From an uncultured Lentisphaeria bacterium (GTDB taxonomy: Bacteria > Verrucomicrobiota > Lentisphaeria > Victivallales > Victivallaceae), in assembly GCA_937888615.1 (NCBI GenBank), contig CALABZ010000353.1, positions 1-8,333 on the forward strand: a stretch of DNA of 8,333 bases, read 5' to 3'. Below, one piece after another: positions 1-5,988 of the stretch (position 1 is its first letter; every line of letters starts with the position of its first letter). Made by a program: the position numbers and the translations under genes. The notes beneath the pieces were generated by a model. It saw nothing but the letters and a program-made list of their open reading frames with translations, was not told the DNA's origin and made no database searches.

Positions 1-4
1 GAAA

Positions 5-54
5 ATACCCCTGTTTGCCGTTATTATTAGATAAATACAGGTATCTATTTTTTT
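5..54 (+). terminator. Possible weak hairpin plus T-tract
   Basis: Two alternative AT-rich hairpins can be drawn here. One pairs bases 28-33 with 42-47 (6 bp). The other pairs 5-9 and 12-14 with 37-44, leaving a 2-base bulge. Both are followed by a run of seven T at 48-54. This could be the terminator of a gene lying left of the window, or simply the AT-rich promoter/leader of the lyase gene that starts at 81. The stems are weak, so the call is tentative. Confidence 0.22.
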
Positions 55-65
55 ATCAAAACAGC

Positions 66-71
66 AAGGAG
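66..71 (+). promoter_or_regulatory. Ribosome binding site of the lyase gene
   Basis: AAGGAG lies 9 bases before the ATG at 81. It fixes the start there and not at the in-frame TTG at 15, which has no Shine-Dalgarno sequence. The ATG also places a normal signal sequence at the N terminus. Confidence 0.75.
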
Positions 72-80
72 ATTGTGTCA

Positions 81-1886
81 ATGTTTAAGATTGCGATGTG
101 GGCCTTTACCCTGAGCATTTCTCTGACAGTATGCGGCGGAATGACTGGCTGGAGCAATGTCCCCGATATCACGGACCGGGCGTTCTGGGAGAAACAGAAG
201 AGCGTTCCGGGTATGGATGAACAGATTGTCCAAGCGGAGAAACAGATTACCGGGAAACTCGTGTCGCCGCTGCCGTATTACCTCGATTTCACCAGGGATG
301 GCAGCCGTTATCGTTATCAGGGCAAATACAGCAGTTTGCGGCGAATGACGGAATTGACGCTGGCCGCCTGTGTAACGCAGGACCGGAAGTTTGTGGATAA
401 CATCGAACAGCGGATTCGGATGCTGGCGTCGTTGCCTTCGTGGGTACTGCCCGCGCACGACCGGCAATTAAAGAACTATCACGGCGAGACGATCGAAATC
501 GATCTGGGTTCGTCTTTGGCGGGTGCCGAGCTGGCGTGTGTCCTGCGGATACTTGGACCCGTTTTGTCACCGGAGGTTCGGAAGCTGTTGGAGAGCGAAC
601 TGGAACGCCGGATCATCGTGCCGATGGAGGATATGATGAACGGCAAAAGGCCGGAACTGTGGTGGCTTACCACCAGGAATAACTGGAACGCTGTCTGCCT
701 GTCGGGCGTGGCCGCGGTGGTTTTTCGGCTGGACATGGAGCCGGAACGGCGTCAGAAATTGTTGGATTATATACAAAAACGGAGCGTCAATTTTCTGGAT
801 GGCTTCGGCGATGACGGATATTGTTCGGAAGGGATCAATTATTGGGTGTATGGTTTCGGGCACTATATGCGGATGGCGGCGGATTTCCGGCAGGCGACCG
901 GCGGACGGGTGGACCTGATGGGCGGTCCGAAAGTCCGGAAGCCTGCGTATTTTCCGGAAAACATCCAGATGGCTCCCGGTGTTTACCCGGCGTTTGCGGA
1001 CGCAAGTCTCGGGACAGTGGTGTCGCCATATATCATTGGTTTGCGCAACTATCTGGAGGGGAAAGCGGACGGGTTTCCGGTGAAGACCGAAATCCCGCAA
1101 GCTTTGACGGATGCCTGTTTGTTCCTCTCGCTGCCGAGGAGCGGGGAATATGAAGGAGTGGTTTCCACGGAGCCGTTTACCGCTTTTGAAGAGGCGAATG
1201 TCTTTGTGGCTCGTGCGTGGAACCGGACGTGTCGCCTGGCGGCGGCTTTCAAGGGCGGCAGCAACATGGAGTTTCACAACCACAACGATGTGGGGAGTTA
1301 TGTGATTGCGGTGGACGACGTGCCGGTGGTGATTGATCCGGGCAGTGAAGTTTATACGGCGCGGACGTTCAGTTCGCGGCGTTATGAATCAAAGTTGCTC
1401 AACTCTTATGGACACGGCGTGCCGAAAATAGCCGGTCAGTTGCAGACGGCCGGTGCGGATACGGCGGCGGTTCGAAAAGCCTTGACGCAGGAGAAGGATC
1501 GCGACGGGGTGGTTCTGGATATCGCCGCGGCGTATCATCAGGTTCCCGGAATCCGCAAGCTGGAACGGGCGTTTGATTATTCGCGTGAAGGCACTGGGCA
1601 TTTCAAGGTGACGGATACGGCTGAATTCGACAAGCCGCTGACATTTGAGAATGCTGTGATTTCGCTTGGAAGCTTTGAAAAAATCGATGGTCATACGTAT
1701 TGCATTACCGAAGGCGGGAAAAAACTGTTGTTGACGATTGACTGCGGCGGAGCGCCGTTCAATACGTCGCAGGATGTGATACGGGAGGATACCAAGCACA
1801 AACGGGATGTCAACCGCCTGGCCATTCAGCTTGACGGCAAGGTGAAGTCGGTCAAGATGATACTGACGTTCAAGCCGGTGGATTAA
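81..1886 (+). CDS. Secreted heparinase II/III-family polysaccharide lyase
   Basis: This 601-residue protein has the architecture of heparinase II/III-like lyases: an N-terminal alpha/alpha-toroid followed by a beta-sandwich domain. Such enzymes cut uronic-acid-containing polysaccharides by beta-elimination. The N terminus (about residues 1-22) is a hydrophobic signal sequence with Lys3, so export is expected. An LTVC segment resembles a lipobox but has Val just before the Cys. The toroid part carries the conserved TRNNWN stretch (198-203) and EGINYWVYG (250-258), where Tyr254 or Tyr257 is a plausible catalytic base or acid. The sandwich part carries the family signature FHNHND (398-403; His399, His401, Asp403), followed by GSY, DPG and RRYESKLLNSYGHG (433-446, with His445). 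The start at 81 is chosen from its ribosome binding site. Substrate is unknown: alginate-, heparin- and other uronate-cleaving families share these motifs. No transporter or partner enzyme follows, and the next gene is convergent. Its codons favour G-ending forms, unlike the ATPase genes downstream. The family call is firm; the substrate is open. Confidence 0.86.
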   Translation: MFKIAMWAFTLSISLTVCGGMTGWSNVPDITDRAFWEKQKSVPGMDEQIVQAEKQITGKLVSPLPYYLDFTRDGSRYRYQGKYSSLRRMTELTLAACVTQDRKFVDNIEQRIRMLASLPSWVLPAHDRQLKNYHGETIEIDLGSSLAGAELACVLRILGPVLSPEVRKLLESELERRIIVPMEDMMNGKRPELWWLTTRNNWNAVCLSGVAAVVFRLDMEPERRQKLLDYIQKRSVNFLDGFGDDGYCSEGINYWVYGFGHYMRMAADFRQATGGRVDLMGGPKVRKPAYFPENIQMAPGVYPAFADASLGTVVSPYIIGLRNYLEGKADGFPVKTEIPQALTDACLFLSLPRSGEYEGVVSTEPFTAFEEANVFVARAWNRTCRLAAAFKGGSNMEFHNHNDVGSYVIAVDDVPVVIDPGSEVYTARTFSSRRYESKLLNSYGHGVPKIAGQLQTAGADTAAVRKALTQEKDRDGVVLDIAAAYHQVPGIRKLERAFDYSREGTGHFKVTDTAEFDKPLTFENAVISLGSFEKIDGHTYCITEGGKKLLLTIDCGGAPFNTSQDVIREDTKHKRDVNRLAIQLDGKVKSVKMILTFKPVD

Positions 1887-1917
1887 AGGTATCTCTAAAG
1901 TTATAGATGCGCTTCGG

Positions 1918-2808
1918 TTATTTGTCCAGGCAGATGCCGATGCTGGAGCCGACCGGTCGTTCGTAACTGTCTTTGCTGTGACGGTTCAGGACGACCGGTT
2001 TCTTTTGCTCCGCGTCCCAGTAGCAGAGGGTGGCGGAACCGCCGCCGTCCATATTGATGGCGTTGTGGGAGCCGGCGTCCTTCAGCAGTTCCGCGGTTTC
2101 CCGGATGGTGGCGCCGAGGCTCCAGTCTTTCTGGCGGCCGTCGATGGTCATGAGGTACAGATAACGCCGGTCGCGGGAAAGACCGTAGGCGGTGCGCGGC
2201 TGGGGATTCGAACTGTAATTGTCCTCGACGAAGTTTCCGTCTTGAAGGATGAGGAAAAAGCCGGAGGCGGCAAGGTTGATTTTAGGGTAGTCTGTTTTCG
2301 GGATGGATGGGACGATATCCGCATTGCCGTCTTTGTAAACGACGAATGCGGCCCGTGGAGCGGTGGAGTCGCTGATCACTTGTCCGTCTGAAATATTGAC
2401 GCCGATGGGGTGGGCGTATTTATGGTCGAACGGTTTTTCCCAGGGAATCCAGGGGGCGGCGTTGATTGCGACAATCATGTTGAGTCCGGGGCCGTTCTGG
2501 TCCTGTGGTTTGCGGGCGTGGAGCATGAAATCGCGGGTACGGACGCGTCTGGTATGGATCTTGAGTTTATCGTAGTCCGGCATCGGCTTGCCCCAGTCGG
2601 GATCGCGGGGGGTGCCGGTAAAACGGAGGGCTTTGTTTTGCAGGTCGATACGCATCAGGTTGATTTTTTGCAGACGTGGCAGAGTGGACTCAAGCTGGAT
2701 CAGTTCGATGCCGGGATGGACGGTTCGGGCTTTGCTCCAGTTTATTTCCATGCCGGTCAGGGCAAAACAGTTCAGGGCCAGGATAATGCCGCAAAGTCTG
2801 TGTCTCAT
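1918..2808 (-). CDS. Secreted phosphodiester glycosidase family protein (NAGPA-like domain)
   Basis: This 296-residue protein contains a NAGPA/phosphodiester glycosidase domain, named after the mammalian uncovering enzyme that removes GlcNAc from GlcNAc-1-phosphodiesters. Bacterial members are usually exported and are linked to cell-envelope or extracellular glycans, mostly with unknown substrates. The first 20 or so residues form a signal sequence with Arg at 2 and 4 and a hydrophobic stretch to about residue 19. Domain hallmarks in order are INAAPW (115-120), RTAYGLSRD (205-213), TIDGR (221-225), INMDGGGSAT (251-260, the family signature) and a C-terminal RPVGSSIGI block (284-292). The start at 2808 is preferred because GGAG lies 8 bases upstream and because it begins a signal sequence. 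An in-frame start at 2931 would add 41 residues that look like translated intergenic DNA. The gene faces the lyase gene across a 31-base gap with no clear terminator. Both enzymes may process the same kind of glycan, but that is an inference from position and export only. Confidence 0.83.
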   Translation of the reverse strand: MRHRLCGIILALNCFALTGMEINWSKARTVHPGIELIQLESTLPRLQKINLMRIDLQNKALRFTGTPRDPDWGKPMPDYDKLKIHTRRVRTRDFMLHARKPQDQNGPGLNMIVAINAAPWIPWEKPFDHKYAHPIGVNISDGQVISDSTAPRAAFVVYKDGNADIVPSIPKTDYPKINLAASGFFLILQDGNFVEDNYSSNPQPRTAYGLSRDRRYLYLMTIDGRQKDWSLGATIRETAELLKDAGSHNAINMDGGGSATLCYWDAEQKKPVVLNRHSKDSYERPVGSSIGICLDK

Positions 2809-2816
2809 GAGAACGT

Positions 2817-2820
2817 CTCC
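2817..2820 (-). promoter_or_regulatory. Ribosome binding site of the phosphodiester glycosidase gene
   Basis: On the minus strand GGAG lies 8 bases before the ATG at 2808-2806. It supports this start over the longer reading frame that opens at 2931. No equally clear -35/-10 pair was found for this gene. Confidence 0.6.
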
Positions 2821-2875
2821 GTCGTAACTGCTAAAATTCAAAGCTGTTGGTAAACTGGCATCTGAAAAGGTAAAA

Positions 2876-2891
2876 TGCAAATAAAATTGCA
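2876..2891. repeat. Short inverted repeat in the divergent intergenic region
   Basis: TGCAA and TTGCA flank a 6-base AT-only spacer. The repeat lies about 48 bases upstream of the -35 box of the ATPase promoter and upstream of the minus-strand glycosidase gene. It could be an operator, but five-base arms in AT-rich DNA can arise by chance. Confidence 0.25.
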
Positions 2892-2939
2892 GAAATAATT
2901 TAAATCGATCTTTTATTGGTCCCCGTGGCAAAATTTATT

Positions 2940-2967
2940 TTGACTAAACGAAAAAAGCTGGTATATT
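2940..2967 (+). promoter_or_regulatory. Sigma70-type promoter of the V-type ATPase operon
   Basis: TTGACT (2940-2945) is followed after 16 bases by TATATT (2962-2967). Each box is one mismatch from the consensus. Transcription would start near 2974, leaving a leader of about 43 bases before the atpE start at 3017. The A-rich spacer and absence of any gene between 2809 and 3016 fit a main operon promoter. This is a sequence match only. Confidence 0.7.
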
Positions 2968-3004
2968 ACCACGAATAATACATTGTTCTAAGTAAATTCA
3001 ATCC

Positions 3005-3010
3005 AGGAGG
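3005..3010 (+). promoter_or_regulatory. Ribosome binding site of atpE
   Basis: AGGAGG abuts an ATG at 3011, which is too close for that codon to be used. The second in-frame ATG at 3017 is 6 bases away, a workable spacing. This site therefore decides for the start at 3017. Confidence 0.75.
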
Positions 3011-3016
3011 ATGATT

Positions 3017-3625
3017 ATGTCGGAAGAGCTGCAAGGCTTGCTTAAGCGTATCCAGGAGCAGGGCATTTCCAAGGCCGACCAGGAAAGATCGGATATCATC
3101 GCCAAAGCCAAAACGGAAGCCGAAAAAATTGTTGCCGAGGCCAAGGCTAATGCGGAAAACATCGCGAAACAGGCCGACGAAGAGGCGCGGAATACCGTTG
3201 AACGCGGCAAGGCGGCGCTTACCCAGGCATCGCGCGATATCCTGATTCAGCTCAAAAACGAGATGATCGCCCGCATGAACAAGGTTGTAAAAGACAACCT
3301 GAAAGATGTGATGACGCCGGATTTCATGAAAAAGATCATTGCCGACATGACGGCCAAATACCTGAACGCCGACGCCGGCGCGGATATGAAGCTCGAAGTC
3401 ATGGTGGCCCCGGATGAACTCGAGAAAATGCAGACCCTGTTGATGAGCAGTCTCGCCGCTTCTTTCAAGACCGAACCGAAAATATTCGCCTCGCGTGACA
3501 TGGATAGCGGTCTGAAAGTAAGTTTCAAAGACGATGATGTGTTCTTCGATTTCAGCGACGAAGCGTTGGCGGAAATCATCTGCGGTTACGCCGGTCCCCG
3601 TTTCGCGGAATATTTCAATAAATAA
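3017..3625 (+). CDS. atpE: V-type ATP synthase subunit E (peripheral stalk)
   Basis: Subunit E forms the peripheral stalk that holds the A3B3 head still against the rotating shaft, on the cytoplasmic side of the membrane. The 202-residue length fits the family. Residues about 10-95 are a long, charged, Ala/Glu/Lys-rich helix of the stalk type, with repeated AKTEAEK- and AKANAEN-like heptads. Residues about 120-202 form the globular C-terminal domain. It ends in the typical GLKVSF...DVFFDFSDEALAEII block (165-188) and the PRFAEYF tail (194-200). The start at 3017 is chosen over the ATG at 3011 because the Shine-Dalgarno touches the latter. It is the first gene of the operon, 14 bases behind a good ribosome binding site region and about 43 bases behind the predicted transcription start. 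The subunit name in this system must not be confused with F-type atpE, which encodes the c ring. Confidence 0.88.
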   Translation: MSEELQGLLKRIQEQGISKADQERSDIIAKAKTEAEKIVAEAKANAENIAKQADEEARNTVERGKAALTQASRDILIQLKNEMIARMNKVVKDNLKDVMTPDFMKKIIADMTAKYLNADAGADMKLEVMVAPDELEKMQTLLMSSLAASFKTEPKIFASRDMDSGLKVSFKDDDVFFDFSDEALAEIICGYAGPRFAEYFNK

Positions 3626-3638
3626 GCTGCGTATTTAC

Positions 3639-3643
3639 GAGGA
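3639..3643 (+). promoter_or_regulatory. Ribosome binding site of the DUF2764-type gene
   Basis: GAGGA overlaps the first base of an in-frame ATG at 3643 and lies 8 bases before a second ATG at 3652. This spacing favours the start at 3652, which also gives the N terminus expected for the family (aromatic residues, then SSLP). Confidence 0.6.
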
Positions 3644-3651
3644 TGGCGTCG

Positions 3652-4206
3652 ATGGAACACTTTTATCATTTTTTTGTCAGCTCCCTGCCGTTGTTGCGGC
3701 TGTTCGAGGAGCCGCCGTGGAGCAGTGAGGCTTTTCTTGCTGAGTGCGCTCGCCATTTGAGCCCGGACGACATGAAACTCCTGGACGCCACGCGTGTGGT
3801 CCCTGAATTCGACAAACGAATTCCTGCCGGCACCATGAGCTATAACTGGATGAATTTCGAAATCCAGCTTCGCGACCGGATTGCCCGGCAGATCGCGGGA
3901 CAACGCAAGGATTCCGCCGCATACCTCCGCGATTCGAATCAATGTTACCCCGAAACCGAGCGCGCGGTGTCCGAGGCCTGGTCCCAGGCGAATCCGCTGG
4001 AACGCGAAAAAGTGCTGGACACCTACCGCTGGCGCTTCCTGTCCGACCAGGAGGCGACGAAGCCGTTCGGCGCGGTCGGAGTAATCTGCATGTACAAAAT
4101 CAAGCTGCATTTGGTCGAAAAATGGAACCGCCGCCACCGCGAAGCCGGAGAAGCCAATCTGGAGAAAATCCTTGAAAAATCAGGCCATATCGCGGATCAT
4201 GAATAA
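3652..4206 (+). CDS. DUF2764-type protein of the V-type ATPase operon
   Basis: This 184-residue protein resembles the uncharacterised DUF2764 family, whose genes sit between atpE and atpA in chlamydial and spirochaetal V-type ATPase operons. It has no signal sequence and no membrane segment, so it should be cytoplasmic. Features visible are an N-terminal FYHFFVSSLPLL segment (4-15), a Pro-Pro pair (21-22), a helix with YNWMNFEIQLRDRIARQIA (64-82), and a C-terminal helical part (about 115-175) rich in Lys/Arg/Glu around YRWRFL and YKIKLHLVEKW. In archaeal-type operons the corresponding slot holds subunit C, which joins the rotor shaft to the membrane ring. A subunit C-like role is therefore possible, but it is an inference from gene order, and this protein is only about half the size of subunit C. 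It starts 26 bases after the atpE stop. An alternative start at 3643 would add three residues. The family assignment comes from remembered family features and context, not from a search. Confidence 0.78.
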   Translation: MEHFYHFFVSSLPLLRLFEEPPWSSEAFLAECARHLSPDDMKLLDATRVVPEFDKRIPAGTMSYNWMNFEIQLRDRIARQIAGQRKDSAAYLRDSNQCYPETERAVSEAWSQANPLEREKVLDTYRWRFLSDQEATKPFGAVGVICMYKIKLHLVEKWNRRHREAGEANLEKILEKSGHIADHE

Positions 4207-4254
4207 ATTACAGAAATTGGAATCAATATATTATAAACAGGAGCAAGACTGACG
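4207..4254 (+). other. AT-rich intercistronic leader before atpA
   Basis: This 48-base gap is the longest inside the operon. The first 34 bases contain only seven G or C. AGGAG at 4239-4243 lies 11 bases before the atpA ATG. Unstructured AU-rich leaders are known to raise translation of individual ATPase genes, such as E. coli atpE (F-type c subunit). A similar role here, to supply more AtpA than stalk subunits, is an inference. TATATT/TATAAA strings occur but have no suitably spaced -35 box. Confidence 0.4.
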
Positions 4255-5988
4255 ATGCAGGAAGTTAGCAAAGGTAAAATCGTCGGCGTCAATGGCAACA
4301 TGCTGACCGTGGAATTCGATGATCAGGTGATCCAGAATGAAGTGGCCTATGCGATTCAGGGGGAAACCCGGCTGAAAAGCGAAGTGATTCGAATCCGCGG
4401 CAACCGCGCCGACTTACAGGTATTCGAAAATGCCGAAGGATTGAAAATTGGCGACGATGTCGAATTCACCGGCGAATTATTGAGCGTGGAACTGGGCCCC
4501 GGCCTGTTGACCATGGTTTTCGACGGGTTGCAGAATCCATTGAACGACCTGGCCGAGCAGAACGGGTTTTTTCTGAAGCGCGGCGTATATCTGCCGGCGC
4601 TGGATTACGACAAAGCCTGGGATTTTACGCCCATCGCCAAGGCCGGAGACAAAGTTCGCGCCGGCGACTGGCTCGGATATGTGCCGGAAGGGATTTTTAA
4701 ACATTACATCATGGCTCCGTTCGACCTGAAGGACGAATGGGAGTTGACCGAGATCAAGCCGGTCGGCAGTTACACCTGCCGCGACAAAATGGCTGTGATC
4801 AAAAGCCCGAAAGGCGACGAACGCACCTTGACCATGGTCCAGAGCTGGCCGGTCAAAATTCCGATTTCCAGCTATCGCAACAAAATCCTGTCCGATGAGA
4901 CCATGAGCATGCAGATGCGTATCATCGACACGTTCTTCCCGGTGGCGGTCGGCGGCACGTTTTGTACGCCGGGGCCGTTCGGCGCGGGCAAGACCGTGCT
5001 TCAGCACGCCATGAGCCGCAATGCCGAGGCCGATATCGTGATCGTGGCGGCCTGCGGCGAACGTGCCGGTGAAGTGGTGGAAATCCTCCGCGAATTCCCG
5101 CACCTCTCCGACCCGCGTACCGGTCGCACCCTGATCGACCGTTCGGTCATTATCTGCAACACTTCTTCCATGCCGGTGGCAGCCCGTGAAGCCTCCGTTT
5201 ACACCGCGGTGACGTTGGCCGAATATTACCGCCAGATGGGGCTGAACAGCCTGCTGCTGGCGGACTCCACTTCGCGCTGGGCGCAGGCGCTCCGCGAAAT
5301 GTCCGGCCGCCTCGAAGAAATCCCCGGCGACGAAGCGTTCCCGGCCTACCTCGAATCCCGTATCGCGTCATTCTATGAACGCGCGGGTCTGGTGGAACTG
5401 AATAACGGCGAGAGGGGCTCGGTCACCATCGGCGGCGCGGTCAGCCCCGCCGGCGGGAACTTTGAAGAACCGGTGACGCAGGCGACCTTGAAAGTGGTGG
5501 GGGCGTTCCTCGGACTTTCCCGCGAACGTTCCGACGCGCGGCGTTATCCGGCGATCCAGCCGCTGGACTCCTGGAGTCATTACAAGAGTATCGTCGATCC
5601 CGGTCGGCTGAAAACCGCCCGCGGCGTTCTCCGCCGCGGTTCCGAAGTCAACCAGATGATGAAGGTGGTCGGCGAAGAAGGTACCCATATCGACGACTTC
5701 GAAATCTACCTGAAAAGCGAATTTCTGGACTATGTTTATCTCCAGCAGAATACATTTGACGACGTGGACCAGGCTTGCAGCCCCGAACGTCAGCGCTATG
5801 TGTTCGAAAAGGTGGTCGGTATCCTCGACACTAAATTTCAGTTCGGCGACAAAGACCTTGCCCGCCGGTTCTTCCTGGAATTGCGCCAGATCTGCATCGA
5901 CTGGAACTATTCCGAATTCGAGTCCGAGAGCTTCAAGGAGCTGGAAGCGAAAATCGATGCCAAGGTGAAGGAGCAGAACCATGCGTAA
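4255..5988 (+). CDS. atpA: V-type ATP synthase subunit A (catalytic)
   Basis: AtpA is the nucleotide-hydrolysing subunit of the A3B3 head. At 577 residues it has normal family length. Domains in order are an N-terminal beta-barrel (about 1-70) and the inserted bulge domain typical of A/V-type catalytic subunits (about 110-190, with GVYLPALDYDKAWDFTP near its start). The nucleotide-binding domain and a C-terminal helical domain follow. The Walker A loop is GPFGAGKT (240-247), with Lys246 and Thr247. The catalytic glutamate is Glu269 in GERAGE (268-273). ADSTSRW (336-342) and SGRLEEIPGDEAFPAYL are strongly conserved and leave no doubt about the family. Archaeal enzymes usually have GPFGSGKT and GERGNE at the two loops. 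The variants here match my recollection of chlamydial-type AtpA. The start at 4255 has AGGAG 11 bases upstream. The last 8 bases overlap atpB in another frame. Confidence 0.96.
   Translation: MQEVSKGKIVGVNGNMLTVEFDDQVIQNEVAYAIQGETRLKSEVIRIRGNRADLQVFENAEGLKIGDDVEFTGELLSVELGPGLLTMVFDGLQNPLNDLAEQNGFFLKRGVYLPALDYDKAWDFTPIAKAGDKVRAGDWLGYVPEGIFKHYIMAPFDLKDEWELTEIKPVGSYTCRDKMAVIKSPKGDERTLTMVQSWPVKIPISSYRNKILSDETMSMQMRIIDTFFPVAVGGTFCTPGPFGAGKTVLQHAMSRNAEADIVIVAACGERAGEVVEILREFPHLSDPRTGRTLIDRSVIICNTSSMPVAAREASVYTAVTLAEYYRQMGLNSLLLADSTSRWAQALREMSGRLEEIPGDEAFPAYLESRIASFYERAGLVELNNGERGSVTIGGAVSPAGGNFEEPVTQATLKVVGAFLGLSRERSDARRYPAIQPLDSWSHYKSIVDPGRLKTARGVLRRGSEVNQMMKVVGEEGTHIDDFEIYLKSEFLDYVYLQQNTFDDVDQACSPERQRYVFEKVVGILDTKFQFGDKDLARRFFLELRQICIDWNYSEFESESFKELEAKIDAKVKEQNHA
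5968..5973 (+). promoter_or_regulatory. Ribosome binding site of atpB inside atpA
   Basis: AAGGAG lies within the last codons of atpA, 7 bases before the atpB ATG at 5981. It supports a start that overlaps the atpA stop codon and suggests that translation of the two genes is linked. Confidence 0.7.

Noticed and set aside
567..1283. Long minus-strand open frame (238 codons) inside the lyase gene.
   Set aside because: It lies antisense to a gene with clear family motifs, its product is rich in Arg, His and Pro with no recognisable domain, and it reflects GC-rich codon structure.
1887..1917. Bidirectional terminator between the convergent lyase and glycosidase genes.
   Set aside because: Only an ATCT/AGAT stem of four pairs with mismatches can be drawn, there is no GC-rich stem, and no T-run follows in either direction.
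2809..2931. N-terminal extension of the phosphodiester glycosidase (41 more residues from 2931).
   Set aside because: It would bury the signal sequence inside the protein, and the start at 2808 has its own Shine-Dalgarno.
2969..3000. A dif-like string in the intergenic region (CGAATAAT resembling the XerC half of dif), suggestive together with the skew change.
   Set aside because: Only the left half resembles dif. The central six bases and the XerD-side arm match poorly, so a replication-terminus call is not supported.
3011..3016. Upstream ATG (3011) as the atpE start.
   Set aside because: AGGAGG directly touches this ATG with no spacing, while the ATG at 3017 has 6 bases and gives the usual N terminus.
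4217..4237. Possible internal promoter before atpA (TTGGAA with TATAAA).
   Set aside because: The two boxes are only 9 bases apart, and no acceptable -35 lies about 17 bases before either TATATT or TATAAA. An AT-rich leader explains the composition better.
5368..5982. Minus-strand open frame (204 codons) inside atpA, and similar ones inside atpB, atpD and atpI.
   Set aside because: They run opposite highly conserved ATPase genes and have no ribosome binding site or recognisable motif. They are frame shadows.
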